Positions 17,633 through 25,851 of a stretch of 64,000 bases of DNA are shown here, in pieces. The position numbers and the translations under genes were made by a program. The stretch is from Streptomyces sp. NBC_00775 (lineage in GTDB: Bacteria > Actinomycetota > Actinomycetes > Streptomycetales > Streptomycetaceae), in assembly GCF_036347135.1 (NCBI RefSeq), contig NZ_CP108938.1:1-64000 (forward strand). Reading direction: 5' to 3'. Each line of letters opens with the position of its first letter. The stretch's first letter is position 1. The notes beneath the pieces were generated by a model. That model did no database searches and had not been told where the DNA came from. It was given only the letters and a program-made list of their open reading frames with translations.

Positions 17633-18162
17633 ACGGTGGAGGGCCGATAGCGGCGATCACCTCGTCCGCGTTCTTGCACCACCACCGTCCCGGCAGGCGC
17701 GTTGCGCACCAGGGCGATCAGGGTTGTTCGCCGCTGCCATTCCGCCACCACAGCCGACCGCTGGCAAGGACGGCAAGGAGACAGTCCCCCAACCAGACCC
17801 TGGGCTGCGATAGGGCCATCCACAGCCTGCCTGTCCAGCGCTCCAGAAGAGTGTTCACGCCATGGAGTCGAACGAGGGGCCCAAAGCGCTGCCTATCCGC
17901 GTCAAGATTGAAGCAGGCGCTCTCCGCGGGCCGTGCCGCCGACTTCCACCAACAGGCGAAGAAACTGCCCGCGATCGGCATGCGCTGGGCGTGGAAGGGC
18001 GCACGTCACATTCCGCGCCTCTGCCCCGGCATCGGGCGGAGCGGCGCGGTCTGCGTCGGCGGCCGGGCGGCCTCTGCGATCGGTACGCGTCGTGTCCTGT
18101 TTGTGCGCAACAATCGGTCCTTCGGGCGTTGTGCCCGGTGGGCACGATGCTCGGGTGGGGCG
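17633..18162. other. Gene-free stretch between array 2 and the kinase gene
   Basis: An open frame runs through this stretch into the kinase, but it also runs through the CRISPR repeats and has no family resemblance, so I do not treat it as coding. No further CRISPR repeat is visible after 17632. It must hold the promoter of the kinase gene; no boxes can be assigned with confidence. Confidence 0.4.
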
Positions 18163-20937
18163 ATGGAGGACGTACGGGAACTGCTGGCCGAGTACGGTCA
18201 GTGCCACAACAGCGAGCTGCCGGAGCAGGTCCGGCAGCAGCTCCTCGTCAAGGTGGTCACGGCACTGATCCGGCGCACCGACGCGGACGCGACTGTGGAC
18301 CAGCGAGCGCCGGACGAGCCGGCTGTCTTCTCCGAACTCGCCGGACGCGACTACGTGATCACTGTGACCGCTGCATCAGGACCCGATGTGGTCGCCACGG
18401 CCCGGGCTACTGTGCGGGCCTTCGATGAACAGGGTCTTGGGCCAGGGGTGCGTCGTGTGCTGGTGTGCGCGCGAACTCCCGGTCGTGCGGTGGACGATGA
18501 CCTGCGTGCGGCGCTGGGTGAGGAGGGCGTGCTTCTCGACCAGGACCACTTGGAAGCAGCTGTGTGCGGGCTTGTCCCGCTCGCGACGCTGATCCGTGCT
18601 GCCTTCCGCACGCCGCGGCCGCCGTACACGCCGCTGCACGAATTCCTGCTGCAGGAGCCTAAGGAGTCGGCGCCACCGCTGTCTCTGCGCACGCGTCCGG
18701 CGGGGTTGGCTACTGTGCCGACTCGGACGGAGCCGGGCATCGCGGCCTCCGTGGTTCTGGCCGGGGAGGACTGGCCGCTGCGGCCGAGCGGACTTGCCTG
18801 GGAGACGCCGAACAGGGCGCTGGTCACCACCGAGTCGGGGCTTGCAGAGGTGGATCTGCAACGGGGCGGGCTGCGGTGGCGGCTACCGCTGCCCGGCGTG
18901 CACGGCGCCGCCGTCGTGATGCCGGACGCAGCGGTGTATGTGCTGTGCGGGCCGGCGGTGGTCATGTGGCATGACGGCGTGCTGCAGGCGGTGGGCGGAG
19001 GATTCGATGCCAATGCCAGCCTGCTGAGCGGCCCCGATGAGAGTGTGTGGGTGCTGTCCGGATCCGGGGCTACGTTCGGCGCCGGCACCGGCTCGACGTT
19101 GGCGCTGACCCGGCTCGGCGACCAGGTAGGCGATCAGCAGCGGTTCTCAATCGCCTTCGACGCGGCAGTGCGGTCGGCTGTCTGGCTGGACGGTCGGCGC
19201 TTTCTCCTTTCGGCCAGTGGGCACAGCGCCGTCGTCGACCTCGACGTCGGCACGAGCGCCGGCGGACGAGAGGACTGGGTGGTGACCCCGGTGTCCTACC
19301 CGGGGCACGTGGCCCGAGGCGGCCGCGGTGTCGTCCTGGTGGCCGGGCGAGCCGGCTCCGGCATCGGCGTGGAACTGCATACCGTCAACGCGGCCACCCG
19401 CACGAACTACCCGGTCGCCGAGGTACAGCTCGGCGAGGTGCTGGGCTTGGCGCAGAGGCCGGAGGGCGGGCCCGCGTATCTGCTGGGTGCGCTGCCGACG
19501 AACGATATCGGCATGCTCCACCCGGTCCTGATGGAGATCACCGGCCACTTCCCTGCCACCTCGGCCGCGGTAGAGGAGCAGCCGCCGGTGCCCGCCGCCG
19601 ATCTGTACACCGTGGTGCGCCGGCAGGCCCGCGGCGTGAAGAAGGACTACGCCCTGGAGACGTTCCCGCTGCCGGGCGGCGAGGGCGGCATGGGGATCGT
19701 CCACGAGGCCGTGCACAAGGCGACGCAGACCGTAGTGGCCTTCAAGAAGGCCAAGTCGCTGCGCGAGAAGCTCACCGCGCGGATGCTGTGTGAGATCGAA
19801 GTCGCCCAGGCACTCGGGGACAACCGGCACGTCATGCCGGTCCTCGACTTCAGTCCCCGTGCCGAGTGGTTCGTCATGCCGATGGCCCAGGCCACCGCCG
19901 AACAGCGCCAGCCGGAACTGCAGCGCGACGGCAAGGAACTGCGGGCCCTGGTGGACGCGGTGGCGGCCGCTCTGGCAGACGCCCACCGTCTCGGTTACCT
20001 GCACCGGGACATCAAGCCCGCCAACATCCTGCATCTCGACGGCCGGTGGGTCCTCGGCGACTGGGGCATCGCGCGTCGTCCCCGCGGTCAGACAACGACC
20101 CCCGGACGCACCGGCAGGATGATCGGCACGCTCGAGTTCGGTGCCCCCGAACTGTCCGTTGATCCTCACAACGCGACGTTCGCGAGCGACATCTACAGCT
20201 TGGGAAGAGTGATCGGCTGGCTGCTGACGGGCACCGACCCCGAGCCGAACGTCCCCCTCCTGCCGCCACCCGGTCCCTGGCGTGCGGTGGTGCGGCAGTG
20301 CACGTTCCATGAGCCGTCGAACCGTCCGGAGACCATCGCCGAATTCCTTGATCTGGTCGAACACGCGACCTCCGCGGACCTGGACCTGCCCATCGCGCGG
20401 GCCCAGCAGCTGGTGCAGGACGTCGAGGACGGGGACACCGAGGCGGCCCGCCGGCTGCTCGCTCTGGTCGCCGATCATGACGGCGACTACGAGCTATACC
20501 TGGATGTCCTGCCGCGCCTGGACATGGACCTCGCCGCGCCGCTCCTGCTCGCCAACACCGAGCGGGCCCTCACCCTGGTCGCGGCGATGGTCGGGCACGT
20601 GCACGGCGACGGCACCGGCTGGCCGCACTACAGCGAAGCCAAACGAGCCATCGCGTGGCTGCGCCGCGTCGCCCGGCACGCCGCCCAGGAAGAGGAGTGG
20701 GACCTACTGGAGGAGGCGGCCCGCGGCATGTGCACCTGGGACGAGGCCTTCAACGAGTTCGACCAGCAGAACGCGACCCGGGACTGGCTGCGCCAGGTGC
20801 ACGGCCAGGCCGCTCAGATCCTTGCCGGTGTTCTGCGGGAACACCCGGGCAGCGCACGTTTCTATTACGAGCTGATCGGCGAGCGGTCCGTGGACATAGC
20901 CATCCGTAGCGCCATCAAGACTGCGACCAGCAACTGA
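18163..20937 (+). CDS. Ser/Thr protein kinase with N-terminal domain and beta-propeller-like region
   Basis: Encodes 924 residues from the ATG at 18163. Residues 1 to ~165 form an alpha/beta domain (GRDYVITVTAASGPDVVATA, then VRRVLVCARTPG) that could be a nuclease-like or sensor fold; I do not recognise it. Residues ~185-480 consist of beta-rich repeats (ALVTTESGLAEVDL, AVYVLCGPAVVMW, SVWVLSGSG) suggesting a beta-propeller. The kinase at ~500-760 has glycine loop GGEGGMGIV, Lys in VVAFKKAK, YLHRDIKPANIL, DWG in place of DFG, and GTLEFGAPE, so it should be catalytic. The C-terminal ~160 residues are helical. There is no membrane segment, so it is cytoplasmic. The propeller lies N-terminal to the kinase, the reverse of common PknD-like receptors. 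It is convergent with a truncated helicase gene whose end it overlaps by 23 bases. Confidence 0.8.
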   Translation: MEDVRELLAEYGQCHNSELPEQVRQQLLVKVVTALIRRTDADATVDQRAPDEPAVFSELAGRDYVITVTAASGPDVVATARATVRAFDEQGLGPGVRRVLVCARTPGRAVDDDLRAALGEEGVLLDQDHLEAAVCGLVPLATLIRAAFRTPRPPYTPLHEFLLQEPKESAPPLSLRTRPAGLATVPTRTEPGIAASVVLAGEDWPLRPSGLAWETPNRALVTTESGLAEVDLQRGGLRWRLPLPGVHGAAVVMPDAAVYVLCGPAVVMWHDGVLQAVGGGFDANASLLSGPDESVWVLSGSGATFGAGTGSTLALTRLGDQVGDQQRFSIAFDAAVRSAVWLDGRRFLLSASGHSAVVDLDVGTSAGGREDWVVTPVSYPGHVARGGRGVVLVAGRAGSGIGVELHTVNAATRTNYPVAEVQLGEVLGLAQRPEGGPAYLLGALPTNDIGMLHPVLMEITGHFPATSAAVEEQPPVPAADLYTVVRRQARGVKKDYALETFPLPGGEGGMGIVHEAVHKATQTVVAFKKAKSLREKLTARMLCEIEVAQALGDNRHVMPVLDFSPRAEWFVMPMAQATAEQRQPELQRDGKELRALVDAVAAALADAHRLGYLHRDIKPANILHLDGRWVLGDWGIARRPRGQTTTPGRTGRMIGTLEFGAPELSVDPHNATFASDIYSLGRVIGWLLTGTDPEPNVPLLPPPGPWRAVVRQCTFHEPSNRPETIAEFLDLVEHATSADLDLPIARAQQLVQDVEDGDTEAARRLLALVADHDGDYELYLDVLPRLDMDLAAPLLLANTERALTLVAAMVGHVHGDGTGWPHYSEAKRAIAWLRRVARHAAQEEEWDLLEEAARGMCTWDEAFNEFDQQNATRDWLRQVHGQAAQILAGVLREHPGSARFYYELIGERSVDIAIRSAIKTATSN

Positions 20938-22378
20938 CCAGGGGCCGCCGACGCGGCGACAGTCCGCACAGTCCTGCGGGGTGGCGGCCTGGCCGTGGCT
21001 GCGCCCGGCTGCGGGACGCCGCGGGGTACCGGCGGCCCAGTGCGGGGCCGCGCAGCCGCAGGCGGGTGTGGTGGGCGGGCGGGCAGCCCATCAGGTGGGT
21101 GATCGCCTGGTGCGGGCTCACCTGCCAGGGAGTAAGCGGCTGGTGGAACTCCTGTATGTGCCGGAGGGTTTCCTCGCGGTAGTGGGCCAGGCCGGTGTGC
21201 AGGTCGGCCGGGCGTGGCGGGGCTTGTTGGCCAGCCTGTTCCAGGGCGTCGTGGAGTTGCTGGGCGATCTGGCGGCGGCTGAGTTTGTTGCCGTGGAGGT
21301 CGAAGACCAGGCCGTCCAGGTCCACGGTGACGAGGTTGTCGGTGACGGCTTCGATCGCGGCGCGTTTCTCGGCGACGAACAGGACGCGTTTGCCCAGGGC
21401 CGAGAAGGTGGCGATCAGGTTGGCGATGGTCTGGCTCTTGCCCGTTCCCGGCGGTCCTTCGATCACCAGGTGGGAGCCGGCCAGCGCGGCACTGATGACT
21501 TTCTGCTGGGAGGCGTCCGCGTCGAGAACCAGGTACTCCGATTGGGGCGGGATGTCGTCGGCGCCGGCTGGAGCACGATAGCCGGTGTCGTCCTCGGCCA
21601 GGGCCCGGTTTGCTTCCGGGTCACCGGTCAGAGCGGCGATGACCGGGTGGCCGGCCAGCAGTTCGGTGGCGCTGCGCAGGTCTTGGACCATAGGGAGCCG
21701 GTCGAAGCTGAAGACGCCCGCCACGATGCGCTCTTCCAGCTCGGCCGTCAGGCTGCTGCGTGCGAGGTCGGCCTCGAGGATCCCGTACGCGATGCGGAGG
21801 CGACCGGCCGGATCCGCGCACTCCTCCAGGGCGGCGGACACCTTGTCAGCGAGAGCCTCCGTGTCGCCGTCCATGCCGTACTGACGGCTGAGCGCGTACA
21901 GCAGCACCGGGTTGATCTCCGCCTCACCGGCCGTCTCGAGGACGAAGTCGTTCTCGGACGCGGTGCGCGGCTGGATGACCAGAGGCTGCAGCAACAACGG
22001 GGCGCGCAGCGCCGGCACCGGCGTACTCCCGCGCGTGGGCGGCGGGTCGACACGCAACAGACCAAGAGCCAGGCGACCGGCCTCGATGCCCTGCTCCTCA
22101 TCCAGCTCCACCATCCTGCGGCGCAGGCTTCGTGCCCGGGTGCAGGCAGCACCGTGGTCGGCAGTATCGGGAAACAGGCCGATCAGGCGGGTCTTACGGC
22201 CGTCCAGGAGCGAGGCCAGGGCCGACGGAGGAGCGTCGGTCACATCCAGCGACGCGGTCTTGGTGTCCTTGAAGTGCAACAGCGTGTTGTAGGGCCCGAA
22301 ATCGACCAGCGCATCAGCCCACTGCTGCGCCTCAGCCGCCACTTTCTCCCGACGAGCATGCCGCACTATGGCATCCAC
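20915..22378 (-). pseudogene. Truncated DUF4011-type superfamily 1 helicase (N-terminal part only)
   Basis: The open frame is 487 residues from a GTG. The N-terminal domain (ALVDFGPYNTLLHFKDTK...ASLLDGRKTRLIGLFPD) is DUF4011-like. It is followed by a P-loop ATPase start: SEYLVLDADASQQKVI, Walker A IEGPPGTGKSQTIANLI (about 318), KRVLFVAEKRAA and VDLDGLVFDLHG. Family members are 1200-2000 residues with helicase motifs II-VI and often a C-terminal nuclease. Here the frame degenerates after TRLRLRGPAL into Arg/Pro-rich sequence and stops at the 3' end of the kinase gene. Motif II and everything after it are missing, so it cannot unwind DNA. A defence or repair helicase cut during recombination is the simplest reading. 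Confidence 0.65.
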
Positions 22379-22719
22379 AAGTCACCCCTTGGCTGGTCCG
22401 TCCACCGAACCCGGCCCACCGAGCACCGGAGCCCGCCCCCTGCAGGCGAACAGACCAACGTACGAATCCCAAAGCACCTACAGGCAGAGGGAGTTGCAGC
22501 GCACGCAGGGCGTGAAAGAAGCACACACGGCGCACCAGGAGCGCCCGGAAGACAGGGCTCCATTCCCGGCCAGCCGTCGTCATCGACCGGTTCCCTGGCA
22601 GGCAAGAGGACTCCATCAGGCCGGTCACAGATCCAGAACCACTCGCCTACGTCAGGGCGCTGGCGGAGACGCGTGACGGCTACATGCCCCGGAGCCTGGT
22701 CCGTCGTAGCAGCCGTCAC
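22366..22719 (-). CDS. Possible small hypothetical protein
   Basis: Encodes 117 residues. The start lies 19 bases after the stop of the zinc-binding-type gene on the same strand, so it could be a downstream cistron. The N-terminal half looks protein-like (VTRLRQRPDVGEWFWICDRP); the C-terminal half is Cys/Arg-rich and poorly ordered. It overlaps the first bases of the truncated helicase. Family unknown; it may be a chance frame. Confidence 0.25.
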   Translation of the reverse strand: MTAATTDQAPGHVAVTRLRQRPDVGEWFWICDRPDGVLLPAREPVDDDGWPGMEPCLPGAPGAPCVLLSRPACAATPSACRCFGIRTLVCSPAGGGLRCSVGRVRWTDQPRGDLWMP

Positions 22720-22737
22720 ATGTCCTGGGGTATCGGT

Positions 22738-23808
22738 CTACCCCACGCGAGATTCCTCGGCCGTTCCTCGCCGACGATCGCTGGCGCGAATTCCCGCGCC
22801 GCGTGCAAGGGTCCACTGCAGATCTCCCGAGTCCGGGCAGGCCTGCCATGACCCCAGCAGTCCTGTTGCCTCCAGATGGTCAAGCGCGCCGGCCAGTTCC
22901 GCGGGCCGGGCACCGCAGGCGCGCGCCATCTGGTCGAGCTCGCCCAGGCCGCTGCCGGATTCCGGGTCCGTGTGCGCCGCAAGGTACACGCCTGCCAGTT
23001 GGGGCAGCGGTTCGATCGTCCCTACTGCAGCGGAGGAGCTGGCGCGCAGCGCCCAGTCCGCGGCGCGCCGCCGGTCGGGGCGGGCTGAGGCCTGGCCGAG
23101 CAGTGTGACGTCGAGCAGTTCAGCGGCGATCTCGTTGGGCGCGTTGCCGGGATCTGGACGCAGCCATCGCGCGTGCTCCAACTCGCGCCATGGACCCGAG
23201 GCGGCGTTGAGGCGGAGGCTGCGCAACACACCCTTGGGCAGCCGGACTTGCATTCTGGCGTTCATGCGGAGCGCGCACTGCAGCGCCAGCAGGCGCGCGA
23301 CGGCCGAGGTGTCCTGCGGGAGCGCGGTGGCGAGGTAGCTGAGCATTTCGTGGACCCGGACCCGTTCACCCGGGCCTTTGGGGCGGCGTCTGCCGCGTCG
23401 CCGGCCGGTTGTCGGCTGCAGAGGTGCGCGGGCGAGGGCCGTGTCGGGTACGACGGCGGCCTGGGCTGTCGCTGCGGCGCAGGCGCTGCAGGCGTCGACG
23501 AGTCGCCATAGCCGTCCGCCGTGTTCGCATGCGAGGAGGAGGCGGATGGGGCCGGCGCAGCCGCGGTGGCGGGAGTGCCAGCGGCAGCCGCGTTCGTGGC
23601 ACTGGCAGATCCGCAGGTGCGGGGGGCGCAGGTCGCCGCGCACGTGCCGTGCGAGGTGGGCCAGGGCAGCCGAGCGAGCGGAGGCTGCGGTGATTGGCGT
23701 GGTGCCGTGGGGGCAGTGCTGGCATACGAGGACGAGCCCGCTGGGGTGCGAGCGCAGTTCCACGCTCCAGGCGCGTGGTGTCGCCGGACATGCTGTGCGC
23801 AGCCTCAT
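22738..23808 (-). CDS. Hypothetical protein with Cys/His (zinc-binding-type) N-terminus and helical C-terminus
   Basis: Encodes 356 residues from an ATG preceded by GGAGGAACACGCCC, a strong ribosome-binding site; the longer frame upstream is antisense to the XRE gene. Residues ~20-110 have several Cys/His pairs (CQHCPHG, ICQCHERGCRWHSRHRGC, CEHGG, CSACAA), likely binding zinc. The rest is helical with a segment ELDQMARACGARPAELAGAL followed by LEATGLLGSW, which looks like a winged helix-turn-helix. It is divergent from an XRE regulator across three copies of an 18-bp operator, so its expression is probably controlled by that regulator. I do not recognise the family; the pattern suits a plasmid- or telomere-borne DNA-binding protein, and it is not a TniQ-like protein as far as I can see. 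Confidence 0.6.
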   Translation of the reverse strand: MRLRTACPATPRAWSVELRSHPSGLVLVCQHCPHGTTPITAASARSAALAHLARHVRGDLRPPHLRICQCHERGCRWHSRHRGCAGPIRLLLACEHGGRLWRLVDACSACAAATAQAAVVPDTALARAPLQPTTGRRRGRRRPKGPGERVRVHEMLSYLATALPQDTSAVARLLALQCALRMNARMQVRLPKGVLRSLRLNAASGPWRELEHARWLRPDPGNAPNEIAAELLDVTLLGQASARPDRRRAADWALRASSSAAVGTIEPLPQLAGVYLAAHTDPESGSGLGELDQMARACGARPAELAGALDHLEATGLLGSWQACPDSGDLQWTLARGAGIRASDRRRGTAEESRVG

Positions 23809-23876
23809 GGGCGCGTGTTCCTCCGGTTGCTTCCGCGCTGGTCTCGTCCTTGGTGGTGGGGGCGACCGCCCACCGT

Positions 23877-23960
23877 AGTGCAGACCTCTGCCCTCCGATG
23901 GCCGCTGCCACCTGGGAAAATAGGGCAGAGGTCTGCACTGACAGGGCAGGGGTCTGCACC
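23877..23960. promoter_or_regulatory. Triplicate 18-bp operator between divergent genes
   Basis: AGTGCAGACCTCTGCCCT at 23877-23894 is repeated as its exact reverse complement at 23922-23939. A third copy with two changes follows in the latter orientation at 23943-23960. The centres of the two inverted copies are 45 bp apart, and copies 2 and 3 are 21 bp apart (two helical turns). The set lies between the zinc-binding-type gene (start 23808, minus) and the XRE gene (start 23974, plus). It is probably the binding site of that XRE protein, giving autoregulation and control of both promoters. Confidence 0.7.
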
Positions 23961-23973
23961 GTCGGATGGACGG

Positions 23974-24237
23974 GTGACGATCTTGCCGCCCGATCCGGAC
24001 CTCGACGCGCTGCGGTTGGAACTCGCGCGTCTGCGGGCCGCGCGCCGGTGGACCTACGACGAGCTCGCCGCCCGCAGCGGCCTGGCCAGACGCACCGTCA
24101 TCGAGATCGAACAGGGCCGCACCATCGGCACCCTGAAGACCTGGCACGCCCTCGCCCACGCCCTGGACACCCCGCTCGACGAGCTCTTCAGCACCCTGTG
24201 CCGCAGACACGACCTACCGGGGTCCGGCGGAGACTGA
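23974..24237 (+). CDS. XRE-family helix-turn-helix regulator
   Basis: Encodes 87 residues from a GTG. It is essentially one HTH_3/XRE domain: LRLELARLRAARRWTYDELA, then ARSGLARRTVIEIEQG (recognition helix), then WHALAHALDTPLDELF. It has no extra effector or protease domain, so it is a simple repressor or activator. It starts 14 bases after the last of three 18-bp operator copies, which implies autoregulation, and it faces the divergent zinc-binding-type gene. Downstream genes (DUF6083-like, UvrD-like) are on the same strand but 160 bases away. Confidence 0.8.
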   Translation: MTILPPDPDLDALRLELARLRAARRWTYDELAARSGLARRTVIEIEQGRTIGTLKTWHALAHALDTPLDELFSTLCRRHDLPGSGGD

Positions 24238-24397
24238 CACCCCGCCCGAGCGGCCGCCACGGATCACCCGAACCGGCGAGACCATCTCAAACACGCGACC
24301 GCCCATTCGCGCTCCAGTTCCACTGCGTGCGGCCAGGCGGGGGATCCGGCGGCAGCGCCGCCCCGGATGCGGCGTGTTGGCTGGCAGGTTCACGCGC

Positions 24398-25285
24398 ATG
24401 CGCTCCACACCTCCCGCCTCCCGCCACTGGGACGGCAGCCCGGTCCTCGCCCACCGCACGCGCCGTTCCCTGCAGGTCACCCCCGACGGCGTCAGCCGGC
24501 TGCTGCGCTGCGGCCAAAGCGACCGGTGCCGCGAGTGCGGCAACCGGATCGAGTGGTACCACTGCGGCAACCGCCGGCCGGTACGCCTCCATCCGCACGA
24601 ACTGCCGGCCGCCAGGGTGCCCGTCGCCTGCCGCTGGCACGTCAGCTCCGGTGTCGCCCACCCGGCCGGGGACGGCAGCAGCTGGTGCCGTCTGCCGCAC
24701 GCCGTCGTCTGTCCCGCCCGAGACACTCCCCCGTCCCCCCGCGAGCTGGCCGGGCTGCGCCGGTCTCTGGCCGTGCGTTCCCGCCGCCTGATCGACGCAG
24801 GCGCCTTCACCCCTCCCCCGGCCTCGCCGGAGAGCCCGGCGCCCCAGCCGTCCGCCTGCCGCCCGGCCCGGCCCATCGTGCAGCTGCTGTATGTCCGCTA
24901 CCTCGCTGCCCGGCCGGTGGATGAGATCCAGTGTGTCGCCCAGACCCGGCGCCGCCACCGCTGCACCAGCCCACTGCTCGCCCCCGATACCCCCGGCGGC
25001 ACCTGGATGCTGATGCCCGCCACCGCGACGAGCAGCCAACTGGCCCTGCCCGCTGAGGTCATGGCGGTCTACGACCTCGGCCGCGTTCCCTACGCCGAGC
25101 AGCTGCGCTGGCGCGCCCAGCGCTGCCCGCAGCACGCTGCCTCGCCCACGGCCGCCGACCTGGCGGTGGCCGAGTGGGAGCCCTTCGACCCACTGCGCCA
25201 CCACGAGCACATCCACAGCCGACTGCCCGCCCCCGCCCGGCGCCCCGGGTCTACGGGCCGCGCTCGGCAGGAGGCCCGGCCGTGA
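24398..25285 (+). CDS. DUF6083-like hypothetical protein
   Basis: Encodes 295 residues from an ATG (a GTG at 24374 is possible). The N-terminal ~115 residues contain CGQSDRCRECGNRIEWYHCG, a probable zinc ribbon, then VRLHPHELPAARVPVACRWH and SSWCRLPHAVVCP. This pattern matches what I know as DUF6083 in Streptomyces. The C-terminal half repeats a similar theme (QTRRRHRCTSPLLA...WMLMPA). The function is unknown. The stop TGA overlaps the GTG of the next gene (GTGA, 25282-25285), so the two are coupled. It lies in a group of plasmid-type genes upstream of a UvrD-like helicase. Confidence 0.55.
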   Translation: MRSTPPASRHWDGSPVLAHRTRRSLQVTPDGVSRLLRCGQSDRCRECGNRIEWYHCGNRRPVRLHPHELPAARVPVACRWHVSSGVAHPAGDGSSWCRLPHAVVCPARDTPPSPRELAGLRRSLAVRSRRLIDAGAFTPPPASPESPAPQPSACRPARPIVQLLYVRYLAARPVDEIQCVAQTRRRHRCTSPLLAPDTPGGTWMLMPATATSSQLALPAEVMAVYDLGRVPYAEQLRWRAQRCPQHAASPTAADLAVAEWEPFDPLRHHEHIHSRLPAPARRPGSTGRARQEARP

Positions 25286-25771
25286 CGCCGCACCACGCCG
25301 TCGAGATCACCCTGACCAGACCCGCCACCCCCCGGCGAACTCCGGCATGCGCGCTGCGGCGTGCCCCTGGCCGCGAACGCGGACCGCAGCCGGCTGATGG
25401 CGGTCCACAGCACACGCCGTCCCGGCGGCGCTCTGCATGCGCTTCGGCGTCAACTGGGTACACGCTTGCCGATCGACTTCCTGACCACGCACTACCCAGA
25501 CGGGCGCGGTCAGGTCCTGCTCAACGTCACGCTCACCCACGCCGCCGACAGAGCCCTGCACCAGGCCGCGGCGGTCCTGGGACGGAGGCCCCAGGACGTG
25601 CTCCGCCGTCGCGTGACCGCGGCGCTCGCTCGGGACGAGCAGGAACGCGCCCGGCGGCTGGAGGGCCGGCTGGAGAGCCTGCTCGCCCACCACACGCCCG
25701 ACGAAGTACTGGCCTGCGTGTCCGGCCTGCTGTACGGCCGTCAGCACCACTCCACCCGCACAGCGCCGTAA
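25282..25771 (+). pseudogene. Hypothetical protein gene with a single-base frameshift in a C6 run
   Basis: From the GTG at 25282, which overlaps the upstream stop, the frame reads VTPHHAVEITLTRPATP and then loses sense in a run of six C at about 25327-25332. Removing one C restores GELRHARCGVPLAANADRSR and a continuous frame to 25771 (about 162 residues). Without the repair the usable frame begins at the GTG at 25361 and encodes 136 residues, including RRQLGTRLPIDFLTTHYPDG and a helical C-terminus with EQERARRLEGRLESLL. The family is unknown. The one-base change may be a real mutation or a sequencing error. Confidence 0.55.
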
Positions 25772-25851
25772 CCCCTCCTCCCCCGCAACACCCCCGGCAC
25801 AGCGGTTGCAGATCCCACTTTCCGTTCCTCGATCCCTTTGCCTCGGAGCCC

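Noticed and set aside
22738..23808. Cys/His-rich protein considered as a TniQ/TnsD target selector
   Set aside because: The zinc-type pattern and order of segments do not resemble TniQ, and it lies 10 kb away in a different transcriptional context.
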